From Aquibacillus salsiterrae (GTDB lineage: Bacteria > Bacillota > Bacilli > Bacillales > Amphibacillaceae): a stretch of 64,000 nt of DNA. The stretch is from contig NZ_JAMQKC010000006.1 of the NCBI RefSeq assembly GCF_028416595.1, forward strand, positions 62,001 to 126,000, given 5' to 3'. Positions 53,520 to 63,115 of this stretch are shown piece after piece. The position numbers were made by a program, and so were the translations under genes. The notes beneath the pieces were generated by a model. It saw nothing but the letters and a program-made list of their open reading frames with translations, did not search any database and was not told where the DNA came from. Each line of letters starts with the position of its first letter. The stretch's first letter is position 1.

Positions 53520-54260
53520 ATGGGGTTGTTTATAAATAATGATGACCATCCTGACGTTTATAAAAATAACGGGCAATTGGAAGATAACAACCAACAACAA
53601 TTTCGGCTCAATTACTATTCGGAAATGATAAAGGAACATAAAGAATTAAACAATTCTTTATCAAAATCCTTTCAACGATTAAATTCACATTACCAACAAC
53701 ACCAGATAAACGAACAAAACCAGTGGCAAGCAATGGAAGAACAATTACAGAAGTTAGCAAACAATCAGCAAAAAGACAAAGCATTTCAACAGGATGCATT
53801 AGTAAGGTTCAACGAATTAACTGAACAACAAAAAAATTTACAACACAATTTAGCGGCAAGCGAGAATACGAAAAGTACAATTTTGCAGGAATTAGGACAG
53901 CTGCATGAAACAAATAATCAGATGCTGCACCAACTCGAAAGTGTTGAATCAAAGAGCGAAGAGCAATTAGCAATGATTAATCAACTAATAGATACGAATC
54001 AACAGCTAACAAAACAATTAGAACAACAATCAAAAACGAATGAAAGAATAGATGAGCGTCTAGATAATCAAGAAGCATTAATGGAAAAAGCTTTGCGTCA
54101 ATTAGAGCATTTTCGGTCGATTATTTTTGAGAGAAGCAGTGACTTAGCAGAGAAAATCGAGGAGAACTACAAAGCAACTAGTCAGTATGTTTACGAATTA
54201 ATGACCGGAAAAAATTTACTAGTCATGCGAGATAAACGTGACGAAAAACAAGATAATTGA
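53520..54260 (+). CDS. hypothetical coiled-coil protein
   Basis: 246 residues from ATG 53520 (GAGGGTGAT upstream). Nearly the whole protein is a Gln/Asn/Glu-rich heptad pattern from about residue 30 to 215 (for example NQLIDTNQQLTKQLEQQSKT), then a less repetitive end FERSSDLAEKIEENYKATSQ. No signal peptide or membrane segment. Composition resembles cytoplasmic scaffold or spore-coat-related coiled coils, but I do not recognise it. Single gene with terminator. Confidence 0.7.
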   Translation: MGLFINNDDHPDVYKNNGQLEDNNQQQFRLNYYSEMIKEHKELNNSLSKSFQRLNSHYQQHQINEQNQWQAMEEQLQKLANNQQKDKAFQQDALVRFNELTEQQKNLQHNLAASENTKSTILQELGQLHETNNQMLHQLESVESKSEEQLAMINQLIDTNQQLTKQLEQQSKTNERIDERLDNQEALMEKALRQLEHFRSIIFERSSDLAEKIEENYKATSQYVYELMTGKNLLVMRDKRDEKQDN

Positions 54261-54317
54261 AATCAGGCAAGATAACCTCAATTATCTAGGAATGAAAACC
54301 ACTGAATATGGTACAAC

Positions 54318-54350
54318 AAAAGGAGCTTGGCTATCAAGCTCCTTTTCCTA
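54318..54350 (+). terminator. terminator
   Basis: AAAAGGAGCTTG / CAAGCTCCTTTT stem and T-rich flank. Confidence 0.85.
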
Positions 54351-54418
54351 TCGTATTAGGTATGTTATTTTAAATTTTGCACCTGAAAACTGAACTTGTC
54401 ATGCTAAACTTTTATTCT

Positions 54419-54625
54419 TCACGCTCTTGGTTGGCTTTCAAATCCGATTTTCTTATGCGTTCCGTCACAGAATGGCTTGTTGCTTGAATGCCCACAGCGA
54501 CATAACGAAAAAGCGGGCTTCGTTTCGAATGCGTTACCTTCCGCATCCAACAACTCCACATCTCCTTTTACAAGAATTGAACCATTGTCCCTGATTTGGA
54601 TGGTTGTTTTTTTACTTTCACTCAT
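54419..54625 (-). CDS. CDGSH iron-sulfur domain protein
   Basis: 68 residues. The 2Fe-2S motif is complete: Cys42 and Cys44 in SLCRCGHSSNKPFCDGTH, Cys53 and His57 completing the 3-Cys/1-His ligand set of mitoNEET-like domains. The N-terminal 35 residues are a beta-rich extension usual in bacterial single-domain forms. A cytoplasmic redox or cluster-transfer role is likely, its partner unknown. Confidence 0.88.
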   Translation of the reverse strand: MSESKKTTIQIRDNGSILVKGDVELLDAEGNAFETKPAFSLCRCGHSSNKPFCDGTHKKIGFESQPRA

Positions 54626-54719
54626 GTCCTCACCCCTTTATATCCAAAATACTTTTAGTTGGTACACCTGTCCAACCGCGCGAAATAAATTCAATAAGAA
54701 AGACTAATTTTTATGAAGC

Positions 54720-54919
54720 TTGTTCAAAAGGAAGATGCTGGACTTTTTGAATTACCTCTAAGTGCGTGTTCAAAAAGGAGGATAAAAAGGACCGAGAAGT
54801 TCAAGGCAGCGAAGCTTTGAGTAGCGGAACGTATGTAGTTAATACGTGAGCAACGGAAAAGCAAGCTAACGCAGAAATTCGAAGTGTCATTTTTACCGGC
54901 CTTTTTGAATTACCTCTAT
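54720..54919. mobile_element. MITE-like repeat, one short deletion copy plus one full copy
   Basis: Full copy 54762-54919: starts GTGCGTGTTCAAAAAGGAGG, ends GGCCTTTTTGAATTACCTCT; TTCAAAAAGG and CCTTTTTGAA are perfect inverted ends. The inside carries GACCGAGAAGTTCAAGGCAG and GAGCAACGGAAAAGCAAGCT, which I recall from similar repeats in other Bacillaceae. Directly left, 54720-54761 joins the two ends of the same element (TTCAAAAGGAAG, then CTTTTTGAATTACCTCTAAG) with the middle deleted. No protein is encoded. Confidence 0.65.
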
Positions 54920-55017
54920 AAGGTATATTAACCTGATTCACAAAAAATACTAACCCCGTCCAAATAAAGTTGGCATCGAATAACTGGATTTCAACCTTCT
55001 CTGTCCACTCTACTTTT

Positions 55018-55923
55018 CTATAATTCATACGGGGTTTCTTGGTAAACATAGTAATTCAACCAGTTTGAAATCAAAAGGTTTGCATGGGTTCTCCAGCGCA
55101 ACAATGGTCGTTTTTTTACATCATTGTCTGGAAAATAATTAACCGGCAGCTTTATCGCCATCCCTTTTTGAACATCACGAACATACTCTTCCTGTAAAGA
55201 AGTGGCATCATACTCTGGATGCCCAGTAATGAAAATATTTTTCCCGTCTTTTGAAGCAATCATATAAACTCCCGCTTCATCTGATTCACTAACAATTTCC
55301 AAATCGTCTATACCCTGAATTTCCTCTTTATTAATGTCTGCATACCGGGAATGAGGAACATAAAATTCTTCATCAAATCCACTAACGATTTTAGTTTGTG
55401 CTGTACATAACGTATGGCGAAACACACCATATTTTTTTTCTTCCATATTATATTTAGATATTCCGTAATGATAATAAAGCCCGGCTAATGCACCCCAACA
55501 AATATGAAGTGTTGATGTTACGTTTGTCTTGCTCCACTCCATAATTTCTTTTAACTCTTCCCAGTAGGTGACGTCTTCAAAATCATACAACTCAATTGGT
55601 GCACCAGTTATAATTAAGCCATCGTATTTCCTATGCTTGACCTCATCAATTGTCTGGTAAAACAATTGTAAATGCTCATACGGCGTATTTCTAGACCTAT
55701 GAGTATTAGGGTGTAGAAAAGCAACTTCAAGTTGGAGTGGACTGTTCCCAAGCAACCGAAGTAACTGTGTCTCTGTTTTTTCTTTTAACGGCATCAAATT
55801 CAATATAATAATGCGTAATGGACGTATGTCCTGACTAAACGCACGACTTTCATCCATGACAAAAATATTTTCTTCTTTTAGTTTTTCTTTTGCTGGAAGG
55901 TTGTCCGGTACTTTAATAGGCAT
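55018..55923 (-). CDS. metAA: homoserine O-acetyltransferase (MetA family)
   Basis: First step of methionine synthesis from homoserine. 301 residues. Catalytic Cys142 in [11 protein letters not shown], His235 and Glu237 in [10 protein letters not shown] are all at family positions. Residue 111 is Glu ([11 protein letters not shown]); in the B. cereus enzyme Glu111 selects acetyl-CoA, whereas Gly111 gives succinyl-CoA specificity, so an acetyl donor is expected despite the older 'succinyltransferase' name. Stand-alone gene; no S-box riboswitch is seen in the short upstream region. Confidence 0.94.
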   Translation of the reverse strand: MPIKVPDNLPAKEKLKEENIFVMDESRAFSQDIRPLRIIILNLMPLKEKTETQLLRLLGNSPLQLEVAFLHPNTHRSRNTPYEHLQLFYQTIDEVKHRKYDGLIITGAPIELYDFEDVTYWEELKEIMEWSKTNVTSTLHICWGALAGLYYHYGISKYNMEEKKYGVFRHTLCTAQTKIVSGFDEEFYVPHSRYADINKEEIQGIDDLEIVSESDEAGVYMIASKDGKNIFITGHPEYDATSLQEEYVRDVQKGMAIKLPVNYFPDNDVKKRPLLRWRTHANLLISNWLNYYVYQETPYEL

Positions 55924-56048
55924 TGATGACTATCTCCTTATCTTGAAAATCTTATTTACGATTTATCATATATCTTACCACATTATGACACAAATAAGGT
56001 GCAAGATACTTTCTGGAAGTCCGCTGTCCAAAAAGTCCCTGCACCTTA

Positions 56049-56657
56049 TTACGCCATCCATTTCGGAGGAGTGTTTTTATCCCAGAATACCTCACCAATG
56101 GCGCGATGTTCCTCAAATCCATCTTCTTCTAAATGATAATGGAAGTTAAACCAGTACCCTTCACCCGGACGGTTTTCTCTTCTCACATGAAATCTCGCTA
56201 TATCCTTTTCTGTCCGCACATCGTAAAGATGAAAGATTTTTTCCCCGTAGCCCGGAGTTGGGTTTTCTGATACAGCAAAATAGTTCCGTTCTTCCTCATC
56301 TGCGTTTTCCATGATCGTTGCAATTACTTCTTCTATATTTGGTAAAATCATAGTTAATAAGTCTTCTTCCACTTGGTTAACAATTCTTGGTCCTAATTTG
56401 GAAATCGCCTGCATCCTTGCTTGTTCGGTAAGCGTATTAATAATTGAGTCAGTCTCATCCAACTCTTCTACATCACTATACGCTTCCTCAACAACGACGA
56501 CTTGATCTTCCATAGTGTGTCGATTATCACTAGGCTTTTCCGACACAAGGCCATCTTTTTCTAGTGCAGCATTTAAATACGTTGGTGGAATATAAATTCC
56601 CAACGTCATAAAGGTAATAATTACAACAAACGCTTTACGTATCCATAGCTTCATCAT
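56049..56657 (-). CDS. ypjP: YpjP-like protein
   Basis: 202 residues. N-terminal signal-like segment (about 5-28: WIRKAFVVIITFMTLGIYIP), a low-complexity acidic linker, then a conserved domain with ARMQAISKLGPRIVNQVEED, NYFAVSENPTPGYGEKIFHL and GYWFNFHYHLEEDGFEEHRA. This matches YpjP of B. subtilis as I know it, a protein of unknown function. The signal or anchor suggests it acts outside the cytoplasmic membrane. Not in an operon here. Confidence 0.8.
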   Translation of the reverse strand: MMKLWIRKAFVVIITFMTLGIYIPPTYLNAALEKDGLVSEKPSDNRHTMEDQVVVVEEAYSDVEELDETDSIINTLTEQARMQAISKLGPRIVNQVEEDLLTMILPNIEEVIATIMENADEEERNYFAVSENPTPGYGEKIFHLYDVRTEKDIARFHVRRENRPGEGYWFNFHYHLEEDGFEEHRAIGEVFWDKNTPPKWMA

Positions 56658-56756
56658 CTGTTAACGCCCCTTAGTTCTCAACCTTAATAAAATTTTACCA
56701 CGTTCCAACCAAAAGTCTAGACACCTAACACATTTTTAATGAAAGCGTAATATTTC

Positions 56757-56840
56757 CAAGAAAAGCGAAAGTGCCCTTGCTAGACCCTAAGGCAAGCTTA
56801 AGTAGGAAATACGTTCCGAAGCATGCTATTTGATCTTTTT
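56757..56840. repeat. AGAAAAGCG interspersed repeat, truncated copy
   Basis: AAGAAAAGCGAAAGTGCCCT, then CTAGACCCTAAGGCAAGCTT and TTTGATCTTTTTAT. Confidence 0.65.
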
Positions 56841-56956
56841 ATCGACTGTTAGATGTTAAAATTTTCTATCAGCTTTCAAATCATATCTAATTATCATATA
56901 ATAGTAATATATTAATCTATAAATTATAGTAGTGTAACATATAGTTATAAGTGAGC

Positions 56957-56996
56957 CAGAAAAAGTTGTGGCATTCATAGTCCTAAACTTTTTCTG
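56957..56996 (+). other. leader inverted repeat before mqo
   Basis: CAGAAAAAGTT at 56957-56967 pairs perfectly with AACTTTTTCTG at 56986-56996 (18-base loop), ending 15 bases before the ribosome binding site of mqo. Possible operator or mRNA hairpin. Confidence 0.5.
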
Positions 56997-57023
56997 CAAA
57001 TCCAGGAAAAAAGGTTGGTAAAT

Positions 57024-58523
57024 ATGAGCAACAGAGATAATAAAACAGACGTCATATTAATCGGCGCCGGAATTATGAGTGCAACATTAGGGACTATCTT
57101 GAAAGAATTAGCACCAGATTGGGAAATAACCATGTTCGAAAAGCTCGCTAAAGCGGGAGAGGAAAGCTCAAACGAGTGGAACAATGCTGGTACAGGCCAT
57201 GCGGCATTATGTGAACTAAACTATACGGTAGAAAAAGCCGATGGTACTATCGACATTAGTAAAGCAATCACAATTAATGAACAATTTCAGGTTTCATTAC
57301 AGTTTTGGTCCCATCTTGTTCATAACAAGTTGATTAACAATCCACAAGACTTCATCACGCCGCTTCCACATATGAGCTTAGTTCAAGGTGAGCAAAACGT
57401 GAATTTTTTAAAGAAGCGATTTGAAGCGCTATCAGCAAATCCTTTGTTTCAAGGTATGGAATTTTCAGATGATCCTAAGCAATTAAAGGATTGGATTCCA
57501 CTTATTATGAATGACCGTTCATCTGATGAACCCATTGCTGCGACAAAAATTGATTCTGGAACAGATGTAAACTTCGGCGCACTTACTCGAATGTTATTTA
57601 ATCACTTAGAAGAGCAACAGGTACAGTTAAACTACAAGCATAGCGTGGAAGATATCAAGCGTACCAATGATGGCAGATGGGAATTAAAAATACGTAATCT
57701 TGAAAAAGGAACTGTTGAACGGCATACTGCTAAATTTGTTTTTGTCGGTGGTGGTGGCGGAAGCTTACATTTATTACAAAAATCAGGTATTCCTGAAGGC
57801 AAACATATTGGTGGTTTTCCAGTAAGTGGGTTATTCATGGTGTGTAACAATCCGGAAATTGTCAAACGGCATCACGCAAAAGTATACGGCAAAGCTAAAG
57901 TTGGTGCCCCACCAATGTCTGTGCCACACCTTGATACTCGATTTATCGACAATAAGAAATCACTGTTATTCGGACCATTTGCGGGCTTCTCACCAAAGTT
58001 TTTAAAGACAGGCTCTATGTTTGATTTAATCACTTCGGTGAAACCACACAATCTATTAACCATGTTATCGGCGGGCGCTAAAAACATGCCATTAACAAAG
58101 TATTTAATTCAACAAGTATTGTTATCTAAAGAAAAGCGGATGGATGAGTTACGCGAGTTTATCCCAGATGCAAAATCGGAAGACTGGGACCTAGTTGTAG
58201 CAGGACAACGTGTACAGGTAATTAAAGACACGGAAGCCGGGAAAGGGACACTCCAATTCGGAACAGAGGTAGTTAGTGCTGCTGATGGTTCGATTGCAGC
58301 ATTACTCGGGGCTTCTCCTGGCGCTTCAACTGCTGTCCATGTCATGCTCCAAGTTCTATCTAAATGTTTTCCTGAACAAATGAAGGAGTGGGAGCCGAAG
58401 ATAAAGGAAATGATTCCGTCATATGGCTTAACACTTTTGGAAAACCCAGAGCTTTTACAAGAGGTGCATACTACTACTGCCGAGGCACTCCGTCTTACTG
58501 AAAAGGAACAAGTAAATAGTTAA
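57024..58523 (+). CDS. mqo: malate:quinone oxidoreductase
   Basis: FAD-dependent peripheral membrane enzyme of the citric acid cycle that oxidises malate and reduces menaquinone. 499 residues from ATG 57024, the family's usual size. [20 protein letters not shown] near 9-28 is the FAD motif; [20 protein letters not shown] near 50 and [20 protein letters not shown] near 245 are Mqo hallmarks. Many Bacillaceae use NAD-malate dehydrogenase instead or in addition. Single gene with promoter region, leader hairpin and strong terminator. Confidence 0.95.
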   Translation: MSNRDNKTDVILIGAGIMSATLGTILKELAPDWEITMFEKLAKAGEESSNEWNNAGTGHAALCELNYTVEKADGTIDISKAITINEQFQVSLQFWSHLVHNKLINNPQDFITPLPHMSLVQGEQNVNFLKKRFEALSANPLFQGMEFSDDPKQLKDWIPLIMNDRSSDEPIAATKIDSGTDVNFGALTRMLFNHLEEQQVQLNYKHSVEDIKRTNDGRWELKIRNLEKGTVERHTAKFVFVGGGGGSLHLLQKSGIPEGKHIGGFPVSGLFMVCNNPEIVKRHHAKVYGKAKVGAPPMSVPHLDTRFIDNKKSLLFGPFAGFSPKFLKTGSMFDLITSVKPHNLLTMLSAGAKNMPLTKYLIQQVLLSKEKRMDELREFIPDAKSEDWDLVVAGQRVQVIKDTEAGKGTLQFGTEVVSAADGSIAALLGASPGASTAVHVMLQVLSKCFPEQMKEWEPKIKEMIPSYGLTLLENPELLQEVHTTTAEALRLTEKEQVNS

Positions 58524-58531
58524 ATGCACAG

Positions 58532-58572
58532 AAAAAATGCTTGGATAAGATTTACTTCCAAGCATTTTTTCT
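58532..58572. terminator. bidirectional terminator after mqo
   Basis: AAAAAATGCTTGGA / TCCAAGCATTTTTT, a 14-base perfect stem. Confidence 0.9.
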
Positions 58573-58584
58573 TTGGTGACACTT

Positions 58585-60546
58585 TTATGATTTCTTCTTA
58601 AGCCAGTCAATTAATTCTTTTTCATCCTCCCATAAATGTAAAAAGTCACTGGCATACATGGCTGCTTCATTTTTGTCACCTGGTTGGTAAACTCCTATTA
58701 TGGAATCAGGGACTTCCTCTTTCTTAGTTAAAAAGTCGATAACATAAGGATTAACTTTTTTCGCATCGTTAAGTAGCTCCTCCAACTTTTCCGAAAGGCC
58801 ATGAAGTAAATAGTCGATAAGTATGTCTTGATAAGCATTTACTGCACGATTTTCATCAAACCGTTGTAACATTCGTTTAGCATCATCTATGTTGTTGTCT
58901 TCCAAATAAAGTCGTCCTAAGATATCTCTGACACCTTGATTATCATTTTCGTTAAGTTCCAACAATTCTTCAAATTGCTTGATTGCAGCTTTTTCATCGA
59001 ATTCTCTTAGTAGAGAGGCGTAATTGAATTTCGCACGCATAAATGGGCGCGTCTCGATTAGTCCCCAAAACATGCCTTTATTGTCTTTTAAAAATTGCTT
59101 ACCTAACTCTTTTTCACCAATTTCCATGCCAGTCTTATACAATTGTAACGCTTTGGTTGGATTTACCTCATGATCACCCAAAAGATTATAGGCATCCACA
59201 CAATTAGGATCTAATTCTAATGCCTTTTTTGCTATTTCGACCCGCTCTAGTGCTGGTTTATCATAAGCATCATAGATTAATTCCTGTGCTCTTTTTGCAT
59301 CTGAGTTATCTTGGCTAATTAAATCTGGTTGGTCAATGAGTAACTGTAAAAATTCATCCACTTCTTCTAGTGAATCGAAATCTTTTTCACTGATCGCTTT
59401 TGTTATATCACCCATTGTTTTTTCTAAAGAGAAAGGATTTAATCCCATTTCATCATCAAAGAAATCGTCATCATCGTCATCTATTTGATGAAATTTTGAC
59501 AGTACATCTGACAGTTGTTCTTCGTCAAATACATCATCTAACACATCCTCTAACATACGATAAACCTTTGAAACAGAACCTGCACTCGTATTGTAAATCT
59601 CCGCTAAGTCCTTTTGTGAATACTCACTTATCCACGGTGTATTCATATCCACGAAATAATGTAAGCCTGCCGCATACATTTGTGGCTTACGAAAGTTGGG
59701 GTCTTCCTTTTGACAAAAAGTGTACCAATACATTTTACCAATTTCAATGTAGGCAGGCGAAAAATCGCCTAGCTCCATACACTTTTTCTCAAACAAATTA
59801 GCTACCGTTTCATGGAGTGGATTGGTCCAATTATATTCTGGAAGAGGAAGAGCCTCCCCGCCTGTTACTAATAACTTGATGAATTCTGGATAGACAACTT
59901 GCATAAACTCCTCTGCATCTGTAGTTGGGCTTGCTTCAAACATCTCAGTAAACATCCGCACTACTTGTTGACTTTCGTCTGCAGGCATGTCCAATCCAAA
60001 GTAAAAATATTGATAATACTCGCCGTATGGTAATAAATATCCAAAAATGGCATCATCTACGCCAATTGGTTCATGATCGCGCCATAACTTTATCTTTCTT
60101 ACTTTTCTAGTAATCACATCTTCAACAACTAAATGTGAATCATCCGCAACTTCTTTTACTACCGAAAAGACAGGGGTTGATCTCGTCCACTCTTTTAATC
60201 GATTTAATGTAGAGGGCCGAACGCTTTTGGCTTTATTCTCAATAAATTTATCTAAGATTGTTTTGTTTTGATCAAATTCCACATTAAAAATAATCCACTG
60301 TGTTAATAAAAATGATAATAGTTCTCCTTGTTCCCTCTCGTCGACTTCGACATCGTCAAACTCGTCTTCAAGAACTTCGGCAACTTCCATAAAATAATGC
60401 TCATCTGCAAATTCTAATAGTTCTTCCTGAAGCTTATCAAGTTCATCTCCAATTACCGCATTTAAGGAAACGACGTTGCTCATACAACATTTCTTATATT
60501 TTTTTCCACTTCCACATGGACAAAGATCGTTACGTCCAACAGTCAT
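58585..60546 (-). CDS. large SEC-C motif protein with TPR-like C-terminal region
   Basis: 653 residues from ATG 60546 (GAAAGGAA upstream). Zinc-binding SEC-C motif CPCGSGKKYKKCC at residues 9-21, normally found at the end of SecA, is here N-terminal. Next comes an acidic alpha-helical region, a possible HTH near 310-335 (YSQKDLAEIYNTSAGSVSKV), an Asp-rich stretch (QIDDDDDDFFDDE near 370), and TPR-like repeats from about 450 to 600 (ALELDPNCVDAYNLLGDHEV; MFWGLIETRPFMRAKFNYAS). The last part resembles ST7-type TPR proteins. Function unknown; SEC-C proteins usually bind ribosomes or nucleic acid. Confidence 0.8.
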   Translation of the reverse strand: MTVGRNDLCPCGSGKKYKKCCMSNVVSLNAVIGDELDKLQEELLEFADEHYFMEVAEVLEDEFDDVEVDEREQGELLSFLLTQWIIFNVEFDQNKTILDKFIENKAKSVRPSTLNRLKEWTRSTPVFSVVKEVADDSHLVVEDVITRKVRKIKLWRDHEPIGVDDAIFGYLLPYGEYYQYFYFGLDMPADESQQVVRMFTEMFEASPTTDAEEFMQVVYPEFIKLLVTGGEALPLPEYNWTNPLHETVANLFEKKCMELGDFSPAYIEIGKMYWYTFCQKEDPNFRKPQMYAAGLHYFVDMNTPWISEYSQKDLAEIYNTSAGSVSKVYRMLEDVLDDVFDEEQLSDVLSKFHQIDDDDDDFFDDEMGLNPFSLEKTMGDITKAISEKDFDSLEEVDEFLQLLIDQPDLISQDNSDAKRAQELIYDAYDKPALERVEIAKKALELDPNCVDAYNLLGDHEVNPTKALQLYKTGMEIGEKELGKQFLKDNKGMFWGLIETRPFMRAKFNYASLLREFDEKAAIKQFEELLELNENDNQGVRDILGRLYLEDNNIDDAKRMLQRFDENRAVNAYQDILIDYLLHGLSEKLEELLNDAKKVNPYVIDFLTKKEEVPDSIIGVYQPGDKNEAAMYASDFLHLWEDEKELIDWLKKKS

Positions 60547-60775
60547 ACGCAAAATTCCTTTCTAGTATCTCATAGCATGATTTTATCATTGATAGAGGAG
60601 AAGTACCAGAACAATAGAATGGCAGGTATTTTCAAGAAAAAATATACCTACTATTAGGTATATTTTGGATGTCACGATTCTTTTTTATGCAAATTAGTGA
60701 CGGGAATCATACCGACACGAAATCAACTATTTGTGGTAAACTTGTTACCATCTTAAATTACCTAGGAGGAAGGTT

Positions 60776-60946
60776 ATGGCTTTTATAAGTTTTCTTACGA
60801 TCGTGTTAACTGTTGTTCAATTCGGTATTTTAATCTATCTTTTTATTACTGTAAGAAAAATGAATAAACTAATCACAAAACATGTCGCAGATAACAATCA
60901 ATTAATTGGACAACTTAAAAAGATGCAAGATTCAACATACGATTAG
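60776..60946 (+). CDS. small membrane protein (56 aa)
   Basis: ATG behind TAGGAGGAAGG, 56 residues: SFLTIVLTVVQFGILIYLFI is a membrane helix, then a charged tail VRKMNKLITKHVADNNQLIG. No family recognised. The stop codon overlaps the end of the convergent AEC transporter gene by four bases. Confidence 0.65.
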   Translation: MAFISFLTIVLTVVQFGILIYLFITVRKMNKLITKHVADNNQLIGQLKKMQDSTYD

Positions 60947-61866
60947 AACAAAATCCGGGCAACATAGATAACTACTGTGACCGTAAGCGCACTGACTAAC
61001 GTTGAAAACATAACCACCTGTGCAGCAAAATGAGGGTGGTTATTATATTCTTGGGCAATTACAGCACTATTTACTGATGTTGGCATTGCTGATGAGATTA
61101 ACAGTGCTTGAGCAAAGGTACCCTCAATCCTAAACAAGTAAATAATTCCGATTGCAACGATTGGTCCGACAATTAAACGAAGAGTTAGACTCAAATAAAC
61201 GGTTAATAAACCAGATTTGAATTTTAACTCAGCAACCTGTGCCCCAAGGGTGATAAGTGCCATCGCAACAAGGCCATCAGCAATGTAGGTGGCCGGAACA
61301 AAGAGAAAGGATGGGACAGTTACATTTAGAGCATTAAATACAATTCCTGCAATCATGGCATACATAACCGGCATTTTAAAATAGCCTAATAATGCTTTTA
61401 ATTTCCCTTTCCTAATTGATTGCAAGGAGAAAATACCGTATGAAAATAGAAAAATATTCTGCATCGTTAAGATTAGTACTTGAACAGACATCGCAAATGG
61501 ATCACTCTTAAACACCAAATCATTCACTGGCACACCATAATTACCTGAATTATAAAACATTACACTATTGGTAAATGCTGTCTTTTTTCCACCTTCAATT
61601 TTGCTAAACTTTGCAATTATTGTTGCAATTACAAACAGTATGGCGATAAAGGCGATAAAGAAAAGAGCAATATTACCAAATAACTGCCATGAAATTTGCG
61701 TTTGGTACAATTTGACGAAAATAAAACCTGGGACAAAAAGATAAATGTTAACCTTTGCTAGCGTACTTAAATTTAACGTAAACTTTTTATGTAAGATAAA
61801 GCCAATCCCCATTAAAATAAACACAGGCAAAATAATATCTTTTAGAATAATAAACAATTCAAACAA
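60943..61866 (-). CDS. AEC-family transporter (auxin efflux carrier/malate permease-like)
   Basis: Membrane protein of 307 residues with ten predicted segments in two blocks of five. VFILMGIGFILHKKF and TNSVMFYNSGNYGVPVNDLV, then SSAMPTSVNSAVIAQEYNNH in the second half, are the conserved discontinuous-helix motifs. Bacterial members move malate, malonate or similar organic acids; the substrate is not readable. Monocistronic. Confidence 0.87.
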   Translation of the reverse strand: MFELFIILKDIILPVFILMGIGFILHKKFTLNLSTLAKVNIYLFVPGFIFVKLYQTQISWQLFGNIALFFIAFIAILFVIATIIAKFSKIEGGKKTAFTNSVMFYNSGNYGVPVNDLVFKSDPFAMSVQVLILTMQNIFLFSYGIFSLQSIRKGKLKALLGYFKMPVMYAMIAGIVFNALNVTVPSFLFVPATYIADGLVAMALITLGAQVAELKFKSGLLTVYLSLTLRLIVGPIVAIGIIYLFRIEGTFAQALLISSAMPTSVNSAVIAQEYNNHPHFAAQVVMFSTLVSALTVTVVIYVARILF

Positions 61867-62063
61867 AACGATATACTCCTCTCAGGGTTAAGTATCTAGG
61901 CTGATTTCTAGTCCGGTGAGTCACGCACCAAAAGGGTCTAGACTACTGTTTCAAACTCCAACCAAGCTCTCGGTCCAAATTACGCCATCGCAAAGAAAAA
62001 AGTCCTTCTTTAACTTTACCACATTACTTATTAGAATAAGACAATGATGTATCATCCACACTA
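61867..62063. other. intergenic, nothing recognised
   Basis: Upstream region of the AEC transporter; presumably holds its promoter on the minus strand. No small ORF or hairpin stands out. Confidence 0.35.
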
Positions 62064-62162
62064 TAAGAAAAGCGAAAGGCGCCTGGAGCTAGACAATAAG
62101 AAAAGCGAAAGCACCTTGCTAGAACCGAAAGGCATAAGACAAGACCTGACGGTGGCCATTAC
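62064..62162. repeat. two AGAAAAGCG interspersed repeat copies
   Basis: First copy is internally deleted (AAGAAAAGCGAAAGGCGCCT joined to GGAGCTAGACAATAAG); second continues AAAAGCGAAAGCACCTTGCT, GAAAGGCATAAGACAAGACC. Confidence 0.75.
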
Positions 62163-62217
62163 TGAATGATGATACTTTCTTACATGAGTAGATTTTTATT
62201 TAGAGGAGGTTAACATT

Positions 62218-63042
62218 GTGGATAAAGAGTTTGATCAGCATTATAACGATGAGCTACATACTGAAAATGCTGACCCAGAAGAAATTTTAGATGACGTTGC
62301 CTATTACCGGACAATTGCTGCCAATGTTTATATGCTTGGGCATCCAGACTCTGACACCTGGGTACTTGTCGATACAGCAGTCGGACATTATAGTACAAGA
62401 ATTATCGCTGCTGTCGAAAAACGCTTTGGAGATAAAAAACCGAGTGCGATCATTCTTACACACGGGCACTTTGATCACGTTGGTTCAGCGAATGACCTGG
62501 CTAAACACTGGAATATTCCTATTTATATTCATGAGAAGGAAATTGATTATGTTACAGAAAAGGCCCAATATCAACCAGCAGACCCAACGATGGGTGGCGG
62601 ATTAATGTCGATTTTTTCGATTCTTTTTCCCAAAAAACCAGTTAACTTAAAAGAATGGGTCCAACCGCTTCCTTCAAACGGAGAAATACCATTGCTAAAG
62701 GATTGGCGGTATATTGAAACACCAGGACATTCACCTGGCCATATTGTTCTCTACCGGGAAAAGGACGGGGTACTAATAACAGGCGATGCAATTCTAACCG
62801 AAAAGCCTCAATCGACTATTTCTACTTTTATCCCTATTAAAAATGTATATGGTCCTCCTGCTTATTTTACAGAAGATTGGGATGCTGCACGCAATTCGGT
62901 TAAAAAAATTGCAGCACTTAAGCCGAACTATCTACTAACTGGTCATGGACTACCAATGGAGGGGCCGGAAATTCAGGAACAGTTGGATCATTTAGCCTCA
63001 AACTTCGACAATTTAGTGTTACCAGACCATAAGAAAAATTAA
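62218..63042 (+). CDS. metallo-beta-lactamase-fold hydrolase
   Basis: 274 residues. Binuclear zinc motif THGHFDHVGSAND at 81-93 (His82, His84, Asp86, His87), third histidine in ETPGHSPGHIVL near 172, Asp in LITGDAIL near 191 and His in LLTGHGLPMEG near 240. Glyoxalase II-like/YflN-type general fold; substrate unknown. GTG start behind GAGGAGG. Followed by the third 52-bp array. Confidence 0.87.
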   Translation: MDKEFDQHYNDELHTENADPEEILDDVAYYRTIAANVYMLGHPDSDTWVLVDTAVGHYSTRIIAAVEKRFGDKKPSAIILTHGHFDHVGSANDLAKHWNIPIYIHEKEIDYVTEKAQYQPADPTMGGGLMSIFSILFPKKPVNLKEWVQPLPSNGEIPLLKDWRYIETPGHSPGHIVLYREKDGVLITGDAILTEKPQSTISTFIPIKNVYGPPAYFTEDWDAARNSVKKIAALKPNYLLTGHGLPMEGPEIQEQLDHLASNFDNLVLPDHKKN

Positions 63043-63115
63043 TTTTGGACAATTGGCATGATGATTACGTGGGTTAGGAAGCGGAGTAGGCTTCGATATC
63101 ATCAATAAGCTGCTT

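Noticed and set aside
55924-56048. S-box (SAM) riboswitch before metA
   Set aside because: The upstream gap is only about 125 bases and shows none of the conserved S-box helices.
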